Assembly: GCF_023898315.1 (NCBI RefSeq)
Contig: NC_064619.1
Location: forward strand, 297,576,150-297,640,149
From: Schistocerca nitens
Lineage: Eukaryota > Arthropoda > Insecta > Orthoptera > Acrididae
Direction: 5' to 3'
DNA: 64,000 nt
Positions within the stretch are counted from its first letter, which is position 1, and the number at the start of each line of letters is the position of its first letter. Below the pieces are notes generated by a model that worked only from the letters and a program-made list of their open reading frames with translations, had not been told where the DNA came from and did no database searches. The translations under genes and the position numbers were made by a program. Positions 55,779-64,000 of this stretch are shown in pieces.

Positions 55779-57426
55779 GTTGTTGTTGTTGTGGTCTTCA
55801 GTCCTCAGACTGGTTTGATGCAGCTCTCCATGCTACTCTATCCTGTGCAAGCTTCTTCATCTCCCAGTACCTACTGCAGCCTACATCCTTCTGAATCTGT
55901 TTAATGTATTCATCTCTTGGTCTCCCTCTACGATTTTTACCCTCCACGCTGCCCTCCAATACTAAACTGGTGATCCCTTGATGCCTCAGAGCATGTCCTA
56001 CCAACCGATCCCTTCTTCTAGTCAAGTTGTGCCACAAACTTCTCTTCTCCCCAATCCTATTCAATACTTCCTCGTCAGTTATGCGATCTACCCATCTAAT
56101 CTTCAGCATTCTTCTGTAGCACCACATTTCTAAAGCTTCTATTCTCTTCTTGTCCAAACTATTTATCGTCCACATATCACTTCCATACATGGCTACACTC
56201 CATACAAATACTTTCAGAAAAGACTTCTTGACACTTAAATCTATACTCGATGTTAACCAATTTCTCTTATTCAGAAACGCTTTCCTTGCCATTGACAGTC
56301 TACAGTTTATATCCTCTCTACTTCGACCATCATCAGTTATTTTGCTCCCCAAATAGCAAAACTCCTTTACTACTTTAAGTGTCTCATTTCCTATTCTAAT
56401 TCCCTCAGCATCACCTGACTTAATTCGACATTCCATTATCTCTGTTTTGCTTTTGTTGATGTTCATCATATATCCTCCTTTCAAGACACTATCCATTCCG
56501 TTCAACTGCTCTTCCAAGTCCTTTGCTGTCTCTGACAGAATTACAATGTCGTCGGCGAACCTCAGCGTTTTTATTTCTTCTCCATGGATTTTAATAAATT
56601 CCCCGAATTTTTCTTTTGTTTCCTTTACTGCTTGCCCAATATACAGATTGAATAGCATCGGGGAGAGGCTACAACCCTATCTCACTCCCTTCCTAACCAC
56701 TGCTTCCCTCGACTCTTATAACTGCCATCTGGTTTCTGTTCAAATTGTAAATAGATTTTCGCTCCCTGTATTTTACCCCTGCCACCTTCAGAATTTGAAA
56801 GAGAGTATTCCAGTCAACATTGTCAAAAGCTTTCTCTAAGTCTACAAATGCTAGGAACGTAGGTTTGCCTTTCCTTAATCAAGCTTCTAAGGTAAGTCGT
56901 AGGGTCAATGTTTCCTCACGTGTTCCAATATTTCTACGGAATCCAAACTGATCTTCCCCGAGGTCGGCTTCTACTAGTTTTTCCATTCGTCTGTAAAGAA
57001 ATCGTGTTAGTATTTTGTAGCCGTAACTTATTAAACTGATAGTTCGGTAATTTTCACACCTGTCAACACTTGCTTTCTTTGGGATTGGAATTATTATATT
57101 CTTCTTGAAGTCTGAGGGTATTTCGCCTGTTTCATACATCTTGCTCACCAGATGGTAGAGTTTTGTCAGGACTGGCTCTCCCAAGGCTGTCAGTAGTTCT
57201 AATGGAATGTTGTCTACTCCCGGAGCTTTGTTGCGACTCAGGTCTTTCAGTGCTCTGTCAAACTCTTCACGCAGTATCATATCTCCCATTTCATCTTCAT
57301 CTACATCCTCTTCCATTTCCGTAATACTGTCCTCAAGAACATCGCCCTTGTATAGATCCTCTATATACTCCTTCCACCTTTCTGCTTTCCCTTCTTTGCT
57401 TAGAACTGGGTTTCCATCTGAGCTCT
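55779..57426 (-). mobile_element. RTE-like LINE, 5'-truncated
   Basis: About 1.65 kb on the minus strand with a 9-bp target duplication TGTAATAGT at 55770-55778 and 57427-57435. Its 3' end is a short (GTT)n-type microsatellite (55780-55791 on +), usual for RTE elements. No endonuclease domain remains. Same family as 23210-24330 but much better preserved, so younger. Confidence 0.9.
55798..57420 (-). pseudogene. RTE-like reverse transcriptase, broken
   Basis: 56879-57420 on minus: ERWKEYIEDLYKGD, SRNKAPGVDNIPLELL, IPIPKKASVDRCENYRTISL and KLVEADLGEDQFGFR, the N-terminal RT blocks. A frame break and stops lie at 56660-56880. 55798-56658: MLFNLYIGQAV, LRFADDIVIL (catalytic FADD), NKSKTEIM, YLGSKITDDG, a thumb region and a C-terminal WCYRRMLKIRWVDRITDEEV to the stop at 55798. 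The FADD box is intact; the enzyme as a whole is not. Confidence 0.88.
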
Positions 57427-57531
57427 TGTAATAGTCATAGTAACAAACGTATAACGTATAAGTACGTGGTATCACGCAACATTCCGCCAGTGCGGACGGT
57501 ATTTGTTCCGTGATACATTACCCGTGTTAAA

Positions 57532-58599
57532 ATGGACCGTTTACCAATTGCGGAAAAGGTCGATATCGCGTTGATGTATGGCTATTGTGATCAAAATGCC
57601 CAACGGGCGTGTGCTATGTATGCTGCTCGGTATCCTCGACGATATTATCCAAGTGCCCGGATCGTTCGGCGGATCGTTACGTTAATTAAGGAAACAGGAA
57701 GTGTTCAGCCACATGTGAAACGTCAACCACGACCTGCAACAAATGATGATACCCAAGTAGGTGTTTTAGCTGCTGTCGCGGCTAATCCGCACATCAGTAG
57801 CAGCAAAATTGCGCGAGAATCGGGAGTCTCAAAAAAGTCGACGCTGAGAACGCTACATCAACATCGATTCCACCCGTATCATATTTCTATGCACCAGGAA
57901 TTGCATGGCGACGACTCTGAATGTCGTTACAGTTCTGCCACTGGGCACAAGAGAAATTACGGGACGATGACAAATTTTTTGCTCGCGTTCTATTTAGCGA
58001 CTAAGCGTCATTCAACCAACAGCGGTAACGTAAACCGGCATAATATGTACTATTGGGCAACGGAAAATCCACGATGGCTGCGACAAGTGGAACATCACCG
58101 ACCTCTGCGGATTAATGTATGGTGCGGCATTATGGGAGGAAGGATAATTGTCTCCCATTTTATCGATGGCAATCTAAATGGTGCAATGTATGCTGATTTC
58201 CTACGTAATGTACTACCGATGATACTACAATATGTTTCACTGCATGACAGAATGGCGATGTACTTCCAACATGATGGATGTCCGGCACATAGCTCACGTA
58301 CGGTTGAAGCGGTATTTAATAGCATATTTCATAACAGGTGGATTGGTCATCGAAGCTCGATACCAAGTCCCGCATGTTCACCGGATCTGAAGTCCCCGGA
58401 TTTCTTTCTGTGGGGAAAGTTGAAGGATATTTGCTGTCGTCATCCACCGACAACGCATGACAACATGCGTCAGCGCGTTCTCAATGCATGTGCCAACATT
58501 ACGGAAGGCGAACTACTCGCTGTTGAGAGGAATGTCGTTACACGTATTGCCAAATGCACTGAGGTTGATGGCCATCATTTTGAGCATTTATTGCATTAA
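57532..58599 (+). pseudogene. DD41D mariner-like transposase with two compensating frameshifts
   Basis: 355 codons without a stop, but the middle is out of frame. Residues 1-110: paired helix-turn-helix DNA-binding region (ISSSKIARESGVSKKSTLR). From about 57965 to 58015 a shifted frame hides the first catalytic motif: the expected LFSDEASF is present in the neighbouring frame as LFSD-stop-ASF. An extra base near 58013 restores the frame at SGNVNRHN. Then FQHDGCPAHSSR (second Asp) and CSPDLKSPDFFLWG (third Asp). 41 residues lie between the second and third Asp, the spacing of the DD41D (rosa/visitor-like) group. An open reading frame, but catalytically dead. Confidence 0.9.
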
Positions 58600-58764
58600 T
58601 ATGGTATTTACAGGTAGCAGCGCCATCTAGTGGGCCAACCATAGCGGCTTCTGGTTTCCCCCTTCAAGCTAGACAAGTTTAATTCTTTGTAGTTTTTTCG
58701 TTTGACGCTTATTTCGTGAGATATTTGGCCCGGTCTCGGTCAAAGGACCACCCTTTATATACAC

Positions 58765-59400
58765 CCTAAGACATCCCACCACTGTCCGGAACGCCCCAAG
58801 ACGCGTCTTCGCTGATCATTAGGGCTCAATTCGTAGCGGGACTCGTCGGTGAAGACAGTTCTATTCCAGTCAATGAGATTCGAGGCCGATGACATGTTTC
58901 AAGACGTCCCAGTGGCCGGATGCCAACCTCTAGTTCGCCCGCCATACGGCCCAACATTCAGGAGTGATGGTCTAGGACAGCATTTCATTTCATAACAGGA
59001 CCCCTTTGGTTGCCATCTGCGGCACACTTGCAGCACAGTTAGTCATCGACGATACTTTACGTCCCGTTTCGTTGCTCTTCATGATAAGCCATCCAGGGTT
59101 GCAATTTTAGCAAGATAATACCCACACACACACACACACACACGCGACAGGACTTTCTACTGCCTGTATCCATGCTTATCCAAACCCTACCTTGGCCAGC
59201 AAGGTCGCTGTCTCTCTCCCCAATTGAGAACATATGGAGCATTATGGGCAGGGCTCTCCAACCAGCTACGGATTTTGATTATCTAACGCGCCAACTGGAC
59301 CAACGCGTTATTGATTTGCTCAATTGGTGAAGCTCTTACTCTTGAATGAATCATCTAGTTTTTCTGCAATTTTATTTATTAGTTTGTCTGTACATGTACA
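58765..59400. mobile_element. Tc1-like transposon remnant with (CA)n
   Basis: 58790-59090 runs as in the remnant at 27080-27360. From 59112 the + strand reads a QDNTHTHT motif, with the second catalytic Asp followed by a (CA)n run at 59128-59146, and then, after a frame change, LSPIENIWSIMGRAL with the final Glu (about 59215-59255) and LTRQLDQRVIDLLNW to 59328. Internal inversion or recombination is likely. Confidence 0.75.
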
Positions 59401-60291
59401 TCGTATCTACCGTCTTCCATTCCATTTTCTTGAAAAAAGTAAAATAGATAGTGAGGTAATGAAAGACAAACAGGCATCTTTCACGAGAAACCACTAACAA
59501 ACTTCCTCGTCACTTATCAGTCCATCCTGTCAATGTACGCATCCTGGCCGAAATACGACAGGAGCGCAGGTGGCGTACTTCATATGATCTTCCGACCCAG
59601 GGGGCCATGAACCAGGCGCCAGTCCTTACTAGAATGCTGTGGCTCCCGCACTTTCGGCCGGAACTTAGAGAAGACTTGAGGGGTCGTCGTGGTGAGTATT
59701 TGAATTCGCGGCTAGCTGTGAGCAGATCGTCTGGCATCGAACCCAGCTCCTGCTGCAGCAGTCCGCAGCGCCTCTCCCCCACAGCCAACCAGGGAAATGC
59801 AGTGCAGTCACAGCTGTAACAAGCTTATCATCGGCATGATCCCAGCCCCAGTCAACACCTATGGCATTGTAGCGGATCGATGTCAGCCAGTAATGGGAGC
59901 CAGTAGAGGTGGAAACATTTCCATTCCTTACCCACTTCCGGCACCTACCAACGTCACCTGTGATAAATCACGAATCGAACACAGTGGTGAAAATGAATAC
60001 GCATAAAAGCGATGTATTTCTGGAGATGGGACCACCTTCAGCCCTTGCACTACCTTTGGCAGCCAGTCACCCGCTCACTGGTCCAGAAACCACGACGTTG
60101 GCGTATGATTGGTGAGTGCAGATATCTGAGCCACTTGTTCCGGAACCGGCTGATAATGGCGCAGAGAGGCCATGGGAAACTTTGGTGAAAATCCCCGCAC
60201 CTACACGCTGCATGGATGGACAACACATAACATATTTAGAGCTAACTCCAAGAATACTAATCAGCGAACCAGCCATTGCCATCTTGAATGT
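59401..60291. other. Intergenic, nothing firm
   Basis: GC-moderate with several overlapping short ORFs. The stretch 59560-60290 might belong to an older repeat but I see no ends or domains. Confidence 0.35.
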
Positions 60292-60305
60292 CAGACGTAT
60301 ACAGA

Positions 60306-60628
60306 AGAACCACTCCGGCGTCAGGCCGCAAGCGGCCCAACGGGACTATACTACCGCCGTGTCATCCTCAGTTGAGGATGTGGATAGGAGGGGCGTGTGA
60401 TCAGCACACCGCTCTCCCGGTCGTTATGATGGTTTTCTTTGACCGGAGCCGCTGCTATTCGGTCGAGAAGCTCCTCAACTGGCACCACGACGCTGAGTGC
60501 ACCCCGAAAAATGGAAACAGCGCATGGCGGCCTGGATGGTCACCGATCCAAGTGCCGGCCACGCACGACAGCGCTTAACTTCGGTGATCTTACGGGAACA
60601 GGTGTATCCACTGCGGCAAGGCCGTTGC
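60306..60628 (-). mobile_element. 5S rRNA-derived SINE (SINE3 type), nearly full length
   Basis: On the minus strand it starts GGCAACGGCCTTGCCGCAGT (60628) and follows the 5S rRNA layout for about 120 bp: GATCACCGAAGTTAAGCGCT, GTGCGTGGCCGGCACTTGGA, GGTGACCATCCAGGCCGCC and a closing CGCTGTT. The body then runs to 60306 (CCTGACGCCGG). Target duplication CAGACGTATACAGA at 60292-60305 and 60629-60642. This copy shows that the family head is 5S rRNA-like, so an internal pol III promoter is probable. Confidence 0.92.
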
Positions 60629-60640
60629 CAGACGTATACA

Positions 60641-61790
60641 GAGGGTGGGAAAAAAATGGAAAACCAAACACGATACATTAGCATTCCATTACCACGTAGC
60701 AGAACCGTTGATATTCAAAGCAATATTCAGTCGTCCAGAAATGGATAAATACAGGTCCTGCATGATTTTCAAGGGAATCTTACGTCGTTTATACTGCAAA
60801 ATAGAGACAAGTTCAGGTAACGGTGATGGAGGTGAACGGCGACCACACACCCTTCTCTCCGAAGAAGACCACAAACGCTAAATAATATTTCGATCTGTTG
60901 ACAGTGTTGGCCAGAGGATATGCTACAGTTCATCCTCGTCCTCACAAAACCAAACCTGGATTATGCGAACTGTGTGAATAACGGCCCTATCGTCTTGGGA
61001 AACAGCATCACCATTGAGGAGCAAACATTGTACCATGAGATGGACCCAATCAGCCAAAATAGACCTTGCAGAGTAACCATGAGGTCCTTGCAATACCACG
61101 ATATGGTTGTTAAAATAGTCACTGAAGCCCTGCCATGTTTCAATGTTCGCACTTAAACTCAGCGAGAAGTTGGGAACAGTGTGAAACAAGGCTCATCATA
61201 ACAAATGACTTTCTTCCATCTCTCCAGAGCCAAGGTTTAATGGATTCAGCACCACATTTTCGTATTGCGGGCTTTGCATCAATGATGAGTAGTTCTGGAA
61301 TTCCAGCTCACCCTTCAATGCCCTGCTTGTGGCCCCGACGTTGTTCTGTAGTGCATTGGTGCTGTAGTCCTCTTAATTTTCGTCACAATCGTCTTGAACG
61401 ATGGTCTGTCATAATCATTCAACACACATTTCTGGCAGCGTTGTGATTTAGCTTGTTACATTTTTCCATTTTCCCTCCGTGTGATATAAATCTTCTTCGA
61501 TGCCATTCCTCTTTACACATCAAAAACTTTGGGTACCCTAGTTACGCAAACACCGACCGTATGGGCACCAACAATTTGTCCACATTCTAATTAACCTAGT
61601 CTGAATTCACTCATGACTACGCACTTGAAATGTAATGAGCTGCAGTTTGTGAGCAGATGCAACAGTTCAACTTGCAGGCTAGGATAGCATCTTGGTTTAT
61701 TTCTCGCGTTGTTTCCATATTTTTGTCCAAGCGAATGTTAAGTGAATTCAACTCACAATCAAGTTTTCGTTTGCAGTGTTAATAAACAAA
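60641..61790 (-). mobile_element. Tc1-like transposon remnant
   Basis: Minus strand: SFVMMSLVSHC (degraded first motif, near 61200), then GDAVSQDDRAVIHTVRIIQV (60923-61189 frame), with the second catalytic Asp, FCEDEDEL, and a degraded WPTLST-DRNII where WPAQSPDLNIIE is expected (about 60895-60930). Boundaries come from composition and the CAGAGGGTGGG end at 60640; the right end is approximate. Confidence 0.72.
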
Positions 61791-61795
61791 GCATA

Positions 61796-62012
61796 AGGTC
61801 AGGGAGAGGGTGCAGGGGGAGATGGACAGGGGGGGGGCAATGAAATGATCATAGAGAATAGAGAGGGGAAGAAGGAGAGGAACAGAGAGACAGAAAGGAG
61901 CAAATGGAGAGATAGACGGGGAGGAGGTTATTGACAGAGAGATGGGGAGAACAAGATGAATAAAAAGAAGGATGAGGAAGAGATGGACAGAGAAAGGGGA
62001 CAGAAGGAGATT
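61796..62012 (+). repeat. Purine-rich tract
   Basis: About 215 bp of almost only A and G on the + strand (GAGAGG, GGAGA, GACAGA words), with a run of nine G near 61831. Confidence 0.9.
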
Positions 62013-62179
62013 AGGATGTATACCCAATTCCCAAACGTGTTTAGCAATTTTGAACAGATGCCTGGTTTGCTAGTAATACACATAATCATGTACAATAAAC
62101 TTTAAAATAATATGCTGCCTTCATCCAGCCAAGCAGGTATTAGAGTGTTGTTGAACTTTTTGGGAACTTTGCAAACAAA

Positions 62180-63120
62180 GTTTGTCTTTATATACTGTAC
62201 ATATATATTCATAAATTGTATGTATTAAAAATATGTAGCCAACGTCTGTCCAAATGTTTATTAAGGCATTAAGTAAAAATCTGAAGTAAATCTGTTACTT
62301 ACTTTTCAGGATTTTTGACAACATTTCCTCTTTTCTATATGTTCTGTGTTGGTCCAAACATTTGATAAATATTTGTTTCAAAATTTGAAATACATCAATC
62401 AAGAATTTTTCAAGATTTTTGGTATTAATGGTTCCCCATTACATATTACATATACATTTGTATACCATATATATCAAGAACATGCACAGTTAATGTCTGT
62501 TGGAACTTTCATTAGAACATCATGTAAATATTTCAAGTAAATTAGTAACGAACTTTTCATGATCTTTACTATGACACTTTCAATACACTTTCAATGTTAT
62601 ATGATATATGTACAGTTACGTGTCATACATATTAAAAAATATACTATGTCCATTCAAATGTTTATTAAGCACTGTGTAAAAATCTGAAGTAAATTGGTCA
62701 GGAATTTCGGAGATTTTTGCTGACAGTTTCTTCTTTATATAGTATATACATACTTTATACCATATGTATTAAAAATTATAGTAGCCTACATCCATCTAAA
62801 AGACTAATGTGCAGAAGTCTGAAGCAAATCAGTCCACAATTTTTCCAGATTTTTATTGACAACGCTGAAAAATATGCAGCATATATCTTTCTGAACATTT
62901 ATTAGAGCAATGAGCAAAATTTTGAAGCAAGTCACCGATAAATAATTCGAAATTTTTGCTAACAGTGTTTCCCTTTTATGTAGTACATATATATTTATAT
63001 ACCATATATATTTTGAAAATGTGAAGCCTATGTCTGAGCGAACGTTTATTAGGAAATCATCTAAAAATGTCGAGTAAATCGGTCAAGAACTTTTCAGGAT
63101 TTTTGGTAAAAATATATTTA
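62180..63120. repeat. Diverged tandem repeat, units of about 100-150 bp
   Basis: The phrase CTGAAGTAAAT...TTTTCAGGATTTTTG recurs, with changes, near 62280, 62390 (partial), 62533, 62681, 62819, 62920 and 63071. Between these are TTTATTA and TATATATT-type stretches. About seven AT-rich units, too diverged for a consensus by eye. Confidence 0.7.
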
Positions 63121-64000
63121 TAGCCTATTACATACTTTATTTGTGAGGCCATATTGTCTGTAGCCGCTTTACAATTCTTGAGGGAATTTTTGTGCTGACA
63201 TTGCAACTACAAAAATGCGTGTCTTTTTCACCAGATGCGTTTTGCTTTATTGAGGTAAAGCATCATCAGTGGACTGTCATTAAGTTATTTATATTTTGAT
63301 TTGCTTTAAGATCGAAAATAGTTCGTTAACAATATTTTGGTTTGTACTTATGGTGATTTTCGCTCGATTTCTACTTACATCGGGAAATGCCCTCTGCTAG
63401 CACATCATTTATTTTCTCTGCTTTAGACAATGACAGTTGTGGTCTAATTTTTTGTTGTTCTGCAGCACTATGCACATATTACGTTCTTCGCAGCACACTT
63501 TTTCACATTCCACTGTTTTCTGTTTGTTTCTATACTTCTAAGTATGTGTTGTGGTTCGTGTTTCGTAGTGTCGCCAACATAACCTTGCCACTAGTTTGTC
63601 TATGACCTACTATCTCTTTTTAATTAGATTATTGTACGTGTTTAATTCTATTTAATTATGTTGCTGTGAAGTTATATACTGTATAAGAGTAGGGGAGGAA
63701 TAGTGATGAGGTTTCTTTCTCTTTTTTGTGGGTGAGGAGGGAGAAAACATGATAAGTGGACATAAGTTATAGCAGTGTGATGGAGTGTGAGTTGAAGGAG
63801 AAGGTGAGGAGCAAAATGTGAAATGAAACTGGGAGGGGGGGGGGGGGGTGTTGTGTGAGAGAGTGGGACGGGTTGAAGGACAGAAAAGCCTCTTTTCTTT
63901 TTTAAGTAATTTCATCAATTATTTTATGTAGAGTCTGGTTTCCAATATTTATTTGGTCATCAAGCAACTGTTTATTTTGTGTTAGTGCTTTGTGTAAGCA
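63121..64000. other. Intergenic, nothing recognised
   Basis: AT-rich. 63680-63890 is G/A-rich with a run of 14 G at 63835-63848. No ORF with a domain. Confidence 0.4.

Larger units (their letters stand above)
55497..58755 (+). mobile_element. Mariner-like transposon (DD41D) interrupted by an RTE LINE
   Basis: Long inverted ends of about 140 bp: CAGGGTGGTCCATTGGTAGT at the left; on the reversed right, AAGGGTGGTCCTTTGACCGA, then the shared TCACGAAATAAGCGTCAAAC and GCTTGAAGGGGGAAACCAGA. TA precedes the left end (55495-55496) and follows the right (58756-58757). The transposase is at 57532-58599. The LINE at 55779-57426 splits the 5' untranslated part. The right side lacks most of the sequence expected between gene and inverted repeat. 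Confidence 0.93.

Noticed and set aside
60510-60628. A true 5S rRNA gene
   Set aside because: It continues into a repeat body shared with two other copies and is flanked by a 14-bp target duplication.

Overview
The window is nuclear DNA from a large, repeat-rich insect genome. It looks orthopteran, and the repeat families resemble those I know from locusts and grasshoppers of the Schistocerca type; that taxonomic call is recognition, not a search result. The only host gene I can support is a two-exon chemosensory protein gene (CSP, OS-D family) on the + strand. Exon 1 is 19920-20133 and exon 2 is 49221-49447. A phase-1 intron of 29,087 bp separates them, at the intron position usual for CSP genes. 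The predicted 146-residue precursor has a signal peptide and the diagnostic four-cysteine spacing C-X6-C-X18-C-X2-C. A TATA box lies 55 bp upstream of the ATG, and overlapping AATAAA signals lie about 0.9 kb after the stop.

Upstream flank (1-19919): a 12-bp minisatellite of 152 identical units (421-2244), an unclassified block with strong strand asymmetry (about 4251-5850), Tc1-like remnants, a CR1-like LINE fragment, and a decayed Helitron on the minus strand (11225-14290). The Helitron keeps a PIF1-type helicase and a striking array of heat-shock elements between two divergent TATA boxes. Next comes a CR1-like LINE on the minus strand, broken by two SINEs and by a Tc1 transposon with intact ends. 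A duplicated LINE segment flanks that Tc1 on both sides.

Intron (20134-49220): almost entirely transposable elements. It holds tRNA-derived SINEs in several families, a 5S rRNA-derived SINE, RTE-like LINE remnants, Tc1/mariner remnants, three foldback elements, and a near-perfect 0.9-kb palindrome made of two mariner 3' halves. The centrepiece is a nest at 30329-38010: a DDE transposon holds a foldback element with tRNA-like arms, that element holds a two-ORF LINE inside its tRNA domain, and the LINE holds a SINE. A 12-bp target duplication flanks the whole foldback/LINE composite.

Downstream flank (50376-64000): more SINEs, two mariner-like elements of a DD41D type (one interrupted by an RTE LINE), two 5S-derived SINEs (one nearly full length), two more Tc1-like remnants, a purine tract and a diverged tandem array of about 140-150 bp units. 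The transposon genes form no operon or pathway; all visible ones are damaged. Long ORFs in the minisatellite and most short ORFs elsewhere are chance. I see no true tRNA or rRNA gene, CRISPR array or bacterial feature.
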